Origin: [Empedobacter] haloabium
Lineage (GTDB): Bacteria > Pseudomonadota > Gammaproteobacteria > Burkholderiales > Burkholderiaceae_D
Assembly: GCA_008011715.2 (NCBI GenBank)
Contig: CP136508.1
Coordinates: 6,014,001 to 6,078,000, forward strand
DNA length: 64,000 bases
Reading direction: 5' to 3'
Shown: positions 10,080-19,120 of the stretch, in pieces
Layout: every line of letters starts with the position of its first letter
Position numbering within the stretch: position 1 is the stretch's first letter
Program-made: the position numbers and the translations under genes
The notes under the pieces: generated by a model
Told to the model about the DNA's origin: nothing
The model's input: the letters and a program-made list of their open reading frames with translations, nothing else
The model's database searches: none

Positions 10080-10127
10080 CGCGGGCCGTACCTCGACGAT
10101 TCCCGTCGATCCATGCCATCATTAGGC

Positions 10128-10610
10128 ATGGAACACGATAATTCTCCCATCTCGCAGGGGCACGCGGTGCCCCTGTGCCACAAGGCCTGGACCGCCTACA
10201 TCAGCTGTGTGCTGCTGGTCGTCATCATGATCTTCGTGCTGCGCCTGGCCTTCAATTACTCGGAGCTGGCCGCGGCCGGCGTGCTGGCCGTGTCGACCTT
10301 GCTGATCGGCTACCGCGTCCTGCTGATTCGCAGCGTGCAGCTGTACTACGACGACGTCGGCGTCTGGGTCTACTCCGGCATCCTGCCGTGGCAGCGCGGC
10401 GTGCGCGGCGTCAAGTGGCGCGACATGGACGAAGCCACCTATGTGACCGGCTTCTGGAGCTGGCTGCTGCGCTCGTACACGGTGCGCGTGGGCCACCGCT
10501 TCACTCGCGAAGGCGAGATCCTGCTGACGAAGATGGCGCGCGGCAAGCAGGCCGTGACCATCCTCAACGAGCGCCACCAGCAGCTGATCCGCAGCGGCCG
10601 GCTGGCCTGA
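10128..10610 (+). CDS. Two-TM membrane protein with PH-like C-terminal domain, function unknown
   Basis: A 160-residue protein. Residues about 23-65 hold two hydrophobic segments (AYISCVLLVVIMIFVLRLAF and a second around LAAAGVLAVSTLLIGYRVLL). The rest is a soluble domain with beta-strand-like stretches (VQLYYDDVGVWVYSGILPWQ, VKWRDMDEATYV, GEILLTKMARGKQAV), reminiscent of the bacterial PH-domain proteins that follow paired TM helices. Two in-frame ATGs exist, at 10113 and 10128; neither has a strong ribosome binding site, and the second gives the cleaner N-terminus. No functional partner is obvious from the neighbours. Confidence 0.75.
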   Translation: MEHDNSPISQGHAVPLCHKAWTAYISCVLLVVIMIFVLRLAFNYSELAAAGVLAVSTLLIGYRVLLIRSVQLYYDDVGVWVYSGILPWQRGVRGVKWRDMDEATYVTGFWSWLLRSYTVRVGHRFTREGEILLTKMARGKQAVTILNERHQQLIRSGRLA

Positions 10611-10737
10611 CGCGCTTCCTTGCACCTTTGTAGCGGCATGTAACGGCCCCCTCCCGGCGGGCCGGAATAATGATAATCTTGCACGCTGCAAATTCGGGCG
10701 GGACGGTTTACGCCCTCTTCTTTACAAGGTACCACCG

Positions 10738-12600
10738 ATGATCAAGACGAAAATCGCGCTGGCGGCGATCATGCTGAGCATGGCATTCGCGCCGGCCGAG
10801 GCGGCGAAAAAGCCGCAGAAATCCGCCAAGTCCACCCGTTCCGCGCCGGCCAAGGGCAAATCCACGCGCGCCGCCAAGGTCGCGGCACCGGTCGCCGCCG
10901 CTGCGGCAACGGCCGCCGCGGCGACAAGCGAACGGCGCCAGGACCGCGCCTTCGACAACCTGGCCAGCCAGTTCCTGGCGGCCCTGTGGAAAATGGACCC
11001 GGAAACGGCCATCACGGTCGGCAAATACGATACGGCGGCCACGCTGACCGTGCCCGACCTGGCCACGCGCCAGCTGCAGCTGGCCTTTATCGACAACTGG
11101 CAGCAGCGCTTCGCCAAGATCGACCAGCGCCAGCTGTCGCCGCGCCAGCGCACCGACCTGGGCCTGCTCGTCAACAAGCTGAACTCGGACCGCTGGTACC
11201 TGACCACGTTCCGCGAATTCGAGTGGAACCCGGCGCTGTACAACATCGCCAGCCCGATCGACTACATCCTGCACACGGAATACGCGGCCAAGGCGCAGCG
11301 CCTGCGCACGCTGCTCAAGCGCATCGCCAACGTGCCGGCCTATTACGAAGCGGCGCGCGCCAACATCAGCAACCCGACCCGCGAGCACACGCAACTGGCC
11401 GTGGCGCAGGCGCCCGGCGTGATCGCGCTGCTGGCGGAGCTGGACAAGGAAGCGCAGGCGTCGAACCTGGCCGCCAACGAGAAAGGCCTGTTCGCGCAGC
11501 GCATCGCCGCCGCGAAAACGGCCGTGGAAGCCTACGCGGCCTGGCTGGGCGAGCTGGACAAGACCCTGGCCACGACGGGCGCGCGCTCGTTCCGCATCGG
11601 CAAGGATCTGTACGAAGCGAAGTTCGCCTTCGATATCCAGTCCGCCAGCACGGCCGAGCAAACCTGCCAGAAGGCCCTGGCCACGCGCGAGGAACTGCTG
11701 GCCAATATGGATCGCATCAGCGACGAACTGTGGCCGAAATACCTGGCCGGCACGGCCAAGCCGGCCGACCGCCATGCCAAGATCGGCCTGATGATCGACA
11801 AGCTCTCCAGCAATCACGTGCCGCGCGAGCGCTTCGTCGACGAAGTCAAGGCGCAGATCCCGCAGCTGCAGGATTGGGTCGCCAAGCACGACCTCTTGAG
11901 CCTGGACCCGAACAAGCCGCTGGTCGTGCGTGAAACGCCGGCCTACCAACGCGGCGTGGCCGGCGCCAGTATCGAGGCGCCAGGCCCGTATCGTCCGCAG
12001 GACCGCACTTACTACAACATCACGCCGCTGGACGGCGCCACGCCGGAACAGGCGGAAAGCAGCCTGCGCGAATACAACCACTGGATACTGCAGATCCTGA
12101 ACATGCACGAGGCCATCCCCGGCCATTACGCCCAGCTGGTATACGCGAACAAGTCGCCGTCGCTGGTGAAATCGATCTTCGGCAACGGCGCCATGATCGA
12201 AGGCTGGGCCGTCTACAGCGAACGCATGATGCTGGAATCGGGTTATGGCGAGAACGCGCCCGAGATGTGGCTGATGTACTCGAAGTGGAACCTGCGCAGC
12301 GTGACCAACACGATCCTGGACTACAGCGTGCACGTGCTGGGCATGACGCGCGAGCAGGCCCTCGACCTGCTGACCCGCCAGGCCTTCCAGACGCAGCAGG
12401 AAGCCAACGAAAAGTGGCGCCGGGTGCAGCTGTCGTCGGTACAGCTGACCAGCTACTTCAGCGGTTACAGCGAGATCATGGAACTGCGCGAACAGCGCCG
12501 CCAGGCTCTGGGCAGCAAGTTCTCGCTGAAGGCATTCCACGAGGAGTTCCTGGGCTACGGCAGCGCGCCCGTCAAGGTGATCCGCGAGCTGATGCAGTAA
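10738..12600 (+). CDS. Exported DUF885 family protein (putative metallopeptidase)
   Basis: A 620-residue protein with a signal peptide (MIKTKIALAAIMLSMAFAPAEA) followed by a Lys/Ala/Ser-rich linker to about residue 65. The body is the alpha-helical DUF885 fold, with the family's zinc-site-like motif HEAIPGH (His457, Glu458, His463) and the downstream EGWAVYSERMMLE stretch with a second Glu. These resemble the HExxH...E arrangement of gluzincin-type peptidases, but activity is unproven for most members. Probably periplasmic. It is a single-gene unit followed by an 11-bp GC-rich hairpin. Confidence 0.88.
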   Translation: MIKTKIALAAIMLSMAFAPAEAAKKPQKSAKSTRSAPAKGKSTRAAKVAAPVAAAAATAAAATSERRQDRAFDNLASQFLAALWKMDPETAITVGKYDTAATLTVPDLATRQLQLAFIDNWQQRFAKIDQRQLSPRQRTDLGLLVNKLNSDRWYLTTFREFEWNPALYNIASPIDYILHTEYAAKAQRLRTLLKRIANVPAYYEAARANISNPTREHTQLAVAQAPGVIALLAELDKEAQASNLAANEKGLFAQRIAAAKTAVEAYAAWLGELDKTLATTGARSFRIGKDLYEAKFAFDIQSASTAEQTCQKALATREELLANMDRISDELWPKYLAGTAKPADRHAKIGLMIDKLSSNHVPRERFVDEVKAQIPQLQDWVAKHDLLSLDPNKPLVVRETPAYQRGVAGASIEAPGPYRPQDRTYYNITPLDGATPEQAESSLREYNHWILQILNMHEAIPGHYAQLVYANKSPSLVKSIFGNGAMIEGWAVYSERMMLESGYGENAPEMWLMYSKWNLRSVTNTILDYSVHVLGMTREQALDLLTRQAFQTQQEANEKWRRVQLSSVQLTSYFSGYSEIMELREQRRQALGSKFSLKAFHEEFLGYGSAPVKVIRELMQ

Positions 12601-12604
12601 GCCG

Positions 12605-12634
12605 GCGCGCCCCGCTGCCGCCGGCGGGGCGCGC
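12605..12634 (+). terminator. GC-rich hairpin after the DUF885 gene
   Basis: A perfect 11-bp stem (12605-12615 with 12624-12634, GCGCGCCCCGC) with an 8-base loop starts five bases after the stop codon. There is no T-run behind it, so it may be a weak terminator or an mRNA 3'-end stabiliser rather than a classical intrinsic terminator. Confidence 0.45.
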
Positions 12635-12798
12635 TACCACCTTCTTCCAAATAGTCGAAATGCAACATTTTGTTGGATCGAACTAACATATTTGGCTGAT
12701 ATGAAACAATTGGTGAGAATCTACACAAGGCTTGCATATTAAGATACGCCCTTCCTTGTTATTCTCAGCTGTCTTTATTACACGACGGAAAAGCCGCC

Positions 12799-13731
12799 AT
12801 GACCCAGAAAACCTCCTCCTCCTTCCCCACCATGACCAAGACGGCAGGCCAAGCGCTGGTGCTGGGCGCCTTGCTGGCGTTGACCGGCTGTGCCGGCACG
12901 GCGCCGACCCTGGGCGGCGCCCCGACGGTCGCCACCGGCTCGGCCGGCGGCGCCAACGCCAACAACGCGAACACGCAGTTGGAGAAGTGCGACCGCTCGC
13001 TGGGCACGCTGAGCGTCGTCGAAGACCAGGCGTCGTCGTGGTACATCCAGCTGTCGCAATACAAGCTCGGTTCGACCGTGCCCGTGCTGCGCAAGATGAT
13101 CCAGCAGTCGAACTGCTTCGTCGTGGTCGAGCGTGGCGCCGCCATGAACAATGTGATGGCCGAGCGTGACCTGAACCAGTCCGGCGAAATGCGCGCGGGC
13201 AGCAACTTCGGCAAAGGCCAGATGGTCGCCGCCGACTACACGATGAGCCCGACCATCAACTTCAGCCAGAAGGGCACGCAGGGCATCGGCGGCGCGCTGG
13301 GCGGCTTCGGCCTGATCGGCAGCGTGGCCGGCATGGTGGCCGGCGGCATCAAGGCCAACGAAGCGTCGACGACGCTGCTGATGATCGACAACCGCTCCGG
13401 CGTGCAGCTGGCCGCCGCAGAAGGCAGCGCGAAGAACTTCGACTTCAATATGTTCGGTGGCCTGTTCGGCGGCGGCGCGTTCGGCACGGCCGGCGGCTAC
13501 TCGAACACCCCGGAAGGCAAGATCCTGATCGCCGCCTTCATGGACTCGTACAACCAGCTGGTGCAAGCCGTGCGCCAGTACAAGGCACAGGAAGTCGCGG
13601 GCGGCCTGGGCACCGGCGGCGCGCTGGGCGTGCAGGGCGGCATCACGCCACCGGCGGCCGCGGCCCTGGCACCGGCTGGCGCGGCAGGCGCCAAGAAGAC
13701 GGCGACCACCAACACGAAGAAAAAGAAATAA
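12799..13731 (+). CDS. CsgG-family outer-membrane lipoprotein
   Basis: A 310-residue protein with a lipoprotein signal ending in LTGC (Cys31), so it should be acylated and carried to the outer membrane. The body matches the CsgG/HfaB type: a start like LEKCDRSLGTLSV, RKMIQQSNCFVVVERGAAMNN, a Gly-rich amphipathic stretch (GGALGGFGLIGSVAGMVAGG) and KILIAAFMDSYNQLVQAV. CsgG forms the curli secretion pore, but no csgA/B/E/F-like gene is in the window, so curli export is not implied. The tail is Ala/Pro-rich and ends in a lysine cluster (TNTKKKK). A second possible start at 12832 would give a shorter signal peptide. About 200 bp of non-coding DNA precede it. Confidence 0.85.
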   Translation: MTQKTSSSFPTMTKTAGQALVLGALLALTGCAGTAPTLGGAPTVATGSAGGANANNANTQLEKCDRSLGTLSVVEDQASSWYIQLSQYKLGSTVPVLRKMIQQSNCFVVVERGAAMNNVMAERDLNQSGEMRAGSNFGKGQMVAADYTMSPTINFSQKGTQGIGGALGGFGLIGSVAGMVAGGIKANEASTTLLMIDNRSGVQLAAAEGSAKNFDFNMFGGLFGGGAFGTAGGYSNTPEGKILIAAFMDSYNQLVQAVRQYKAQEVAGGLGTGGALGVQGGITPPAAAALAPAGAAGAKKTATTNTKKKK

Positions 13732-13759
13732 GCCCTGCGCCGGCCTCAACCGGGACAAC

Positions 13760-13823
13760 AACCGGGGTCAGGTCTGGCAATCGGACATTTTGTCCGATTG
13801 CCAGACCTGACCCCGGTTTTTTT
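13760..13823. terminator. 28-bp perfect-stem hairpin between convergent genes (repeat family 1)
   Basis: Stem 13760-13787 pairs perfectly with 13791-13818, with a three-base loop (TTT) and seven Ts at 13817-13823. It lies between the convergent CsgG-like and flavin reductase genes and looks like a bidirectional intrinsic terminator. The stem core GGTCAGGTCTGGCAATCGG is shared with the hairpin at 46117-46171, so it is a dispersed repeat as well. Confidence 0.85.
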
Positions 13824-14442
13824 AACGGGGCCGGTGCATGCGGAACAGCTGTTCCGGCCCGATCGTGAAGTAATCCGCCGGCCCGCCGCCACGCAGGATG
13901 TGGCCGGCGGCACCGGTGTCGTAAATCCCTTCCTTCAGCAACACGCGGGCGATATGCACGCCCACCACTTCCCCCAGCACCAGCCACGTCGGCACCTGCG
14001 CGCCATCGGCGCCTTGCAGCTGCACGATCTGCGTGACGCGGCATTCGAACGACACCGGGCTCTCGCCCACGCGCGGCACCGAAATCAACCGTGACGGTAC
14101 CGGCGTCAAGCCCGCCAGCGTGAACTCGTCCACTTCCGGCGGCACGGCCGCGCAGGTCTGGTTCATCCGTTCGGCCAGCTCGCGCGTGGCCAGGTTCCAC
14201 ACGAACTCGCCGGTCTGCTGCACGTTGCGTACCGTGTCCTTGTAGCCGATGCTGGCAAAGCCGACGATCGGCGGCACATAGTTGAAGGCGTTGAAGAAGC
14301 TGTACGGCGCAAGGTTCAACGTGCCGGCACTGTCGTGCGAGGAAATCCAGCCGATCGGGCGCGGTCCGACAATGGCGTTGAAGGGGTCATGCGGCAGGCC
14401 ATGGCCGGCGCGCGGTTCGTAGAAGTGGATCGGGTCGGGCAT
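13822..14442 (-). CDS. Flavin reductase-like domain protein (FMN-binding split barrel)
   Basis: A 206-residue protein starting MPDPIHFYEPRAGHGLPHDP. The run NAIVGPRPIGWISSHDSAGTLNLAPYSFF is the hallmark of the flavin reductase-like (DIM6/NTAB) family, and VGFASIGYKDTVRNV, EFVWNLATRELAERMN and VSFECRVTQI follow. These proteins bind FMN and pass electrons from NAD(P)H to free flavin or a partner oxygenase; none is adjacent. Cytoplasmic. It diverges from the second SNF2 gene. Substrate unknown. Confidence 0.88.
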   Translation of the reverse strand: MPDPIHFYEPRAGHGLPHDPFNAIVGPRPIGWISSHDSAGTLNLAPYSFFNAFNYVPPIVGFASIGYKDTVRNVQQTGEFVWNLATRELAERMNQTCAAVPPEVDEFTLAGLTPVPSRLISVPRVGESPVSFECRVTQIVQLQGADGAQVPTWLVLGEVVGVHIARVLLKEGIYDTGAAGHILRGGGPADYFTIGPEQLFRMHRPR

Positions 14443-14548
14443 CGTAAGTTCCGTGGTTGTCGGGCCAGACGATACCAGTATCGCCGCTTCTTTGCCGGCG
14501 TCAGTGCGGCCGCCGGTATTTCAGCCAGCCGGCACGGAAGCGGCGATA

Positions 14549-17500
14549 ATGCCCGTTTCCGATTCCCACAGCCCCATCATGCATGTGACCAGCGACACCA
14601 TCCGCCGCGCCTTCGACAGCGCCACCTATAACCGTGGCCTGGGCTATGCGCGCGACGGCTTCGTGGGCGACGTGCGGTTTCGCGGCGACCGGCTGGTCGG
14701 CGAGGTACGCGGCAGCGGCTGGAACGTCTACCAGCAGGTCATCCGCCTGATGCCCGGGCGCGACGGCATGCAATTCCACGGCTCCTGCACTTGTCCGATG
14801 GCCCATAACTGCAAGCACGTCGTGGCCGTGCTGCTGACCGGGGTGGAGCGCCATGTGCTGGCGCCAGCGCAGGAAATCGGACTGTCCCTGCCGGCCTCGC
14901 TCTGGCTGGCGCAGCTGGCACAACTGCAGGCATCGGCACCGGCGAAGGCGCCGGCTCGCGTGTCGAGCTTCCGGCTGGCTTACGTGCTGTGCCCGGATGC
15001 CCGTACTGGCGAGCCCGACTTGCTGCTGTGCAAAGCCAAGACGCGCAGCGACGGCAAGATCGTGAGCGCGACCGTGCTGGCAAACATGTCTTCCCTGCGG
15101 TACACCCTACCCGACTACATCGCCCCGGAAGACCACACGCCGATCCGGCTCTACGACGACATGTGGGGCCGGAGTGCCTTCGGTGTGTCAAAGTGCCCGG
15201 CCGGCAGGCCGGGCGGGCAGCTGCTATCGCTGCTGGGGCGCGAAGGCCGGCTGCATTGGGCACTCCAGCGCGACCAGATCAAGACCGGGCAGCTCACCCC
15301 CGTCTTGCGTGGCGACGGCCGTTCGGCGACGCTGGGCTGGCATCCGACCGCCGAGGGCGCCGATACCGTCGGCCTGCGCTGGCAGTTCGACGATGGCATG
15401 CCCATCGAGCACGTGTTTGCCACCGAGCCGGTGTACTACTTCCACAGCGGCTTCCTGGGCGAACTGAAGCTGCCGCCCAGCCTGGCTGCGATGCCGATCG
15501 GCGCGTTGGTGGACCTGCTGCACGACTCGCCGGTACTGGACGCCAATGAACGCGAGCATATGGCGCAGCGCATGGTCGACCTGGGCGTGCACCAGGTCGT
15601 GCCGCCGCCGCAGGTGGTCGCGCCGACCGTGCGTGACGATATCGTCCCGGTTCCCACGCTCGTACTGGACAGCATGCTCGTGCTGGACCGCCGTGGCCAC
15701 CAGAACTGGCACGACTACGCCGTGCCGGGCTTCGACTACGACGGCGTATACACCGATGCGCTCGACAGAAGCCCCCTGCCGCGGCGGCGGGTCGGCCACG
15801 CCTTGGAACAAATCGTGCGCAACGCCGCCTTGGAGAAGGCCGCGGCGCAGCGCCTGGCTGCCCTGGGGTTCCACCTACCTGCACCAGACTCGCCGCTGGG
15901 GTCACAGGAGACGGCGCTGCAACTGGCGACGCAGGCCGAGTGGTTGCAATTCGCCCAGTTTGAGCTGGACGGCCTGCGCGCCGCCGGCTGGCAGATCGTC
16001 CTGAACGACGACTACCGCTATAACCTGGCGCAGGTGGACGACTGGTATGCCGAGGTGGACGAGCAGGACGAGGGCGGCCACGCCTGGTTCGCGCTGGAGC
16101 TGGGCATCATCGTCGACGGCCGCCGCCAGCCGCTGCTGCCGCTCCTGGTGCAATTGATCCGCCAGGCGCCACAAGGCTTCAGGCCCGCCGCGCTGGCGGC
16201 GCATGCCGACAGCAGCCCGATGCTGCTGCAGTTGCCTGGCGGCGAGCACGTCGTGCTGCCGTGGGGCCGCATCAAACCGATCCTGGCCATACTGGGCGAA
16301 CTGTACTTCCGGGGCGAGTCCGAAGCTGCGATCCACCTGCCGGTGATCGACGCGGCGCGCCTGGCCGAACTGGAACAGGCCGCACAACTGCGCTGGCTGG
16401 GCGGCGAACGGCTGCGCGCGCTGGGCAGGCGCCTGGCCCAGTTCGGTGGCGTTGCCGAGGTGCCCAAGCCGGCCGGCCTGCAGGCCGAGCTGCGCACCTA
16501 CCAGCGCGAGGGCGTGGCCTGGATGCAGTTCCTGCGCGAATTCGGCTTTGCAGGCATCCTGGCCGACGACATGGGCCTGGGCAAGACGCTGCAGACGCTG
16601 ACGCACATCCTGATCGAAAAGGAAGCAGGCCGGCTGGATGCGCCGGCGCTGGTGGTCGTGCCCACCAGCCTGGTCGGCAACTGGTGCGCGGAAGCGGCCC
16701 GCTTCACGCCCGGCCTGCGCGTGCTCACGCTGCACGGCAAGGACCGCCAGGCGCAGTTCGAGCACATCGCCAGCGCCGACATCGTGCTGACGACCTATGC
16801 ACTGCTGCCGCGCGACGAAGCCACGCTGCGCGGCCACACCTTCCACCTGCTGATCCTGGACGAATCGCAGTACATCAAGAACAGCCGCGCCAAGGCGGCG
16901 CAGACGGCCCGCCTGCTGACGGCACGCCACCGCCTGTGCCTGACCGGCACGCCACTGCAGAACCACCTGGGCGAGCTGTGGTCGCAGTTCCATTTCCTGA
17001 TGCCTGGCCTGCTGGGCGAAGAAAAGACGTTCAACGTGCACTTCCGCAAACCGATCGAAGTGCAGCACGACAGCGACCGCAACGCCTTCCTGACGCGGCG
17101 GGTAAAGCCGTTCATGCTGCGCCGGACCAAGGACAAGGTGGCCAGCGAGCTGCCGCCGAAAACGGAGATCGTGCTGCCGGTGGAGCTTGGTAGCGGCCAG
17201 CGCGACCTGTACGAAACGGTGCGCGTGGCGATGGACAAGCGCGTGCGCGACGAGATCGGTCGCAAGGGGGTCGCGCGCAGCCAGATCGTCATCCTGGACG
17301 CGCTGCTGAAGATGCGGCAGGTTTGCTGCGACCCGCGCCTGGTCAAGGGCACGGGCCTGAAGGCGGCGAAGAGCGCGGCCGGCTCGGCCAAGCTGGACAC
17401 GCTGCTGGAACTGCTCGACACCCTGCTGAGCGAAGGCCGCAAGGTGCTGGTGTTTTCCCAATTCACCAGCATGCTCGAGCTGATCGGCACCGCCTTGCGC

Positions 17501-17893
17501 GAGCGCGCGCTGGACTACGTCACCTTGACGGGCGAAACGGAAGACCGCCGCACACCGATCGATGCGTTTCAGCGGGGCGACGTGCCGCTGTTCCTGATCA
17601 GCCTGAAAGCGGGGGGCGTGGGCCTGAACCTGACGGCGGCGGACATCGTCATCCACTACGACCCATGGTGGAACCCCGCGGCGGAAAACCAGGCCACCGA
17701 CCGGGCCTGGCGCATCGGCCAGGACAAGCCGGTGTTCGTCTACAAGCTGATCGCCCAAGGCACGCTGGAAGAGAAAATCCAGGAGCTGCAGCGGCGCAAG
17801 GGCGAGCTGGCCGATGCCGTCATGGGCGAAGGCGGCCAGCTGAACGCGGCGCTGACGCAGGAAGACCTGCAGGCCATCTTCGCACCGCTGTAG
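14549..17893 (+). CDS. SNF2-family ATPase with N-terminal SWIM zinc finger (1114 aa)
   Basis: Residues 60-100 carry a SWIM zinc finger, with CTC at 80-82 and CKH at 88-90, thought to bind DNA or protein. A ~500-residue middle region follows, then the motor: ADDMGLGKT (Lys679), DESQ (Asp771), GTPLQNHLGELWSQF, KVLVFSQFTSML, SLKAGGVGLNLTAAD and DRAWRIGQDKPVF. It ends EDLQAIFAPL, nearly the same as the tail of the SNF2 protein at 47981-51106, and the two are clear paralogues over the middle and motor regions. The start ATG 14549 has GGAAG about 10 bases upstream; an in-frame start at 14579 is also possible. A single-gene unit; probably a transcription or repair remodeller. Confidence 0.9.
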   Translation: MPVSDSHSPIMHVTSDTIRRAFDSATYNRGLGYARDGFVGDVRFRGDRLVGEVRGSGWNVYQQVIRLMPGRDGMQFHGSCTCPMAHNCKHVVAVLLTGVERHVLAPAQEIGLSLPASLWLAQLAQLQASAPAKAPARVSSFRLAYVLCPDARTGEPDLLLCKAKTRSDGKIVSATVLANMSSLRYTLPDYIAPEDHTPIRLYDDMWGRSAFGVSKCPAGRPGGQLLSLLGREGRLHWALQRDQIKTGQLTPVLRGDGRSATLGWHPTAEGADTVGLRWQFDDGMPIEHVFATEPVYYFHSGFLGELKLPPSLAAMPIGALVDLLHDSPVLDANEREHMAQRMVDLGVHQVVPPPQVVAPTVRDDIVPVPTLVLDSMLVLDRRGHQNWHDYAVPGFDYDGVYTDALDRSPLPRRRVGHALEQIVRNAALEKAAAQRLAALGFHLPAPDSPLGSQETALQLATQAEWLQFAQFELDGLRAAGWQIVLNDDYRYNLAQVDDWYAEVDEQDEGGHAWFALELGIIVDGRRQPLLPLLVQLIRQAPQGFRPAALAAHADSSPMLLQLPGGEHVVLPWGRIKPILAILGELYFRGESEAAIHLPVIDAARLAELEQAAQLRWLGGERLRALGRRLAQFGGVAEVPKPAGLQAELRTYQREGVAWMQFLREFGFAGILADDMGLGKTLQTLTHILIEKEAGRLDAPALVVVPTSLVGNWCAEAARFTPGLRVLTLHGKDRQAQFEHIASADIVLTTYALLPRDEATLRGHTFHLLILDESQYIKNSRAKAAQTARLLTARHRLCLTGTPLQNHLGELWSQFHFLMPGLLGEEKTFNVHFRKPIEVQHDSDRNAFLTRRVKPFMLRRTKDKVASELPPKTEIVLPVELGSGQRDLYETVRVAMDKRVRDEIGRKGVARSQIVILDALLKMRQVCCDPRLVKGTGLKAAKSAAGSAKLDTLLELLDTLLSEGRKVLVFSQFTSMLELIGTALRERALDYVTLTGETEDRRTPIDAFQRGDVPLFLISLKAGGVGLNLTAADIVIHYDPWWNPAAENQATDRAWRIGQDKPVFVYKLIAQGTLEEKIQELQRRKGELADAVMGEGGQLNAALTQEDLQAIFAPL

Positions 17894-17966
17894 GAGCGCA
17901 CGATTGCCGCGCGGCTCTGGCGCGGCTCAGCATTACAATGGACGGCCCATCCCGACAGGATCGTCC

Positions 17967-19109
17967 ATGCGCCCAATCTCCGCCGCCTTCACGTTCGCCT
18001 GCTGCCTCGCCCTCCCCGCCGCCCATGCCCAGACCATCGTGACGATCGGCACGGCATCACCGCTGTCCGGCCCGGGCGCCCACCAGGGCAAGGACATCGA
18101 AAACGGCGCGCGCATGGCCATCGATGACCTGAACGCCAAGGGCGTCACGATCGGCGGCAAGAAGATCAAGTGGGCGCTGCAGCCGGAAGACGACGCGGCC
18201 GATCCGAAGACCGGCGCCAGCGTCGCGCAAAAGCTGGTGGACGCGCGCGTGGCCGGCGTGGTCGGCCACCTCAACTCGGGCACCACGGTGCCGGCCTCGC
18301 GCATCTACGCCCATGCCGGCATCCCGCAGATCTCGCCGGCCGCCACCACGCCGCTGTACACGCACCAGGGCTTCAAGACGGCGTTTCGCGTCGTCGCCAA
18401 CGACAACCTGGTCGGCCAAGCGCTGGCACGGTATTCGATTGCGACCTTGAAGGCCAAGAAGATCGCGGTGATCGACGACCGCACGGCGTTCGGCCAGGGC
18501 CTGGCGGACGAATTCGTGAAAGGCGTCAAGGCGACCGGTGGCGCCATGGTGGTCAGCCGCCAGTTCACCACCGACAAGGCCACCGACTTCAACGCCATCC
18601 TCACGCAGATCCGCGGCCGCCAGCCCGACGTGGTGTTCTATGGCGGCATGGACGCCGTGGCCGGGCCGATGCTCAAGCAAATGAAGGCGCTGGGCCTGCA
18701 CGCGAAACTGGTCTCGGGCGACGGCATCTGCTCGGAAAAGCTGCCGCTGCTGGCCGGCGATGCGCTGGGGGACGACAACGTCATCTGTGTGGTCGCCGGT
18801 GGCGTGACGGGTGCGCAGGAAGCGGGGTTCAACGCGTTCACGCAGCGTTACCAGCAGCGCTACGGCCAACCGGTGCAGACCTATGCGCCCTATGCGTACG
18901 ACTCGGTGGTGGTGCTGGCAACGGCCATGCAGCAGGCGCAATCGACGGCGCCGGCGCGGCTGCTGCCGGCGCTGGGCAAGGTGAAGTATCGCGGGATTAC
19001 CGGGGATATCGCGTTCGATGCGAACGGCGATTTGCACAACGCCGCGTTGACGCTGTTTACGTACCGGCAGGGCAAGAAGGTCAAGCTGGCAGTGGTCCGG
19101 GGACAGTAG
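17967..19109 (+). CDS. Periplasmic branched-chain amino acid-type substrate-binding protein
   Basis: A 380-residue protein with a signal peptide (MRPISAAFTFACCLALPAAHA) and a type I periplasmic-binding fold: IGTASPLSGPGAHQGKDIENG, AAVVGHLNSGTT-like and ISPAATTPLYT motifs, then KKIAVIDDRTAFGQGLADEF and DVVFYGGMDAVAGPML. This is the LivJ/LivK type that binds Leu/Ile/Val or related ligands for an ABC importer. No livH/M/G/F genes are nearby, so it is an orphan here. The ATG 17967 follows AGGA and gives a clean signal peptide. Convergent with tatC, only 11 bp between stops. Confidence 0.9.
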   Translation: MRPISAAFTFACCLALPAAHAQTIVTIGTASPLSGPGAHQGKDIENGARMAIDDLNAKGVTIGGKKIKWALQPEDDAADPKTGASVAQKLVDARVAGVVGHLNSGTTVPASRIYAHAGIPQISPAATTPLYTHQGFKTAFRVVANDNLVGQALARYSIATLKAKKIAVIDDRTAFGQGLADEFVKGVKATGGAMVVSRQFTTDKATDFNAILTQIRGRQPDVVFYGGMDAVAGPMLKQMKALGLHAKLVSGDGICSEKLPLLAGDALGDDNVICVVAGGVTGAQEAGFNAFTQRYQQRYGQPVQTYAPYAYDSVVVLATAMQQAQSTAPARLLPALGKVKYRGITGDIAFDANGDLHNAALTLFTYRQGKKVKLAVVRGQ

Positions 19110-19120
19110 CCCCCCCACGG

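Noticed and set aside
15902..17758. Minus-strand open frame of 618 codons antisense to the SWIM-SNF2 gene
   Set aside because: No start signal or family features; shadow of the helicase motor region.
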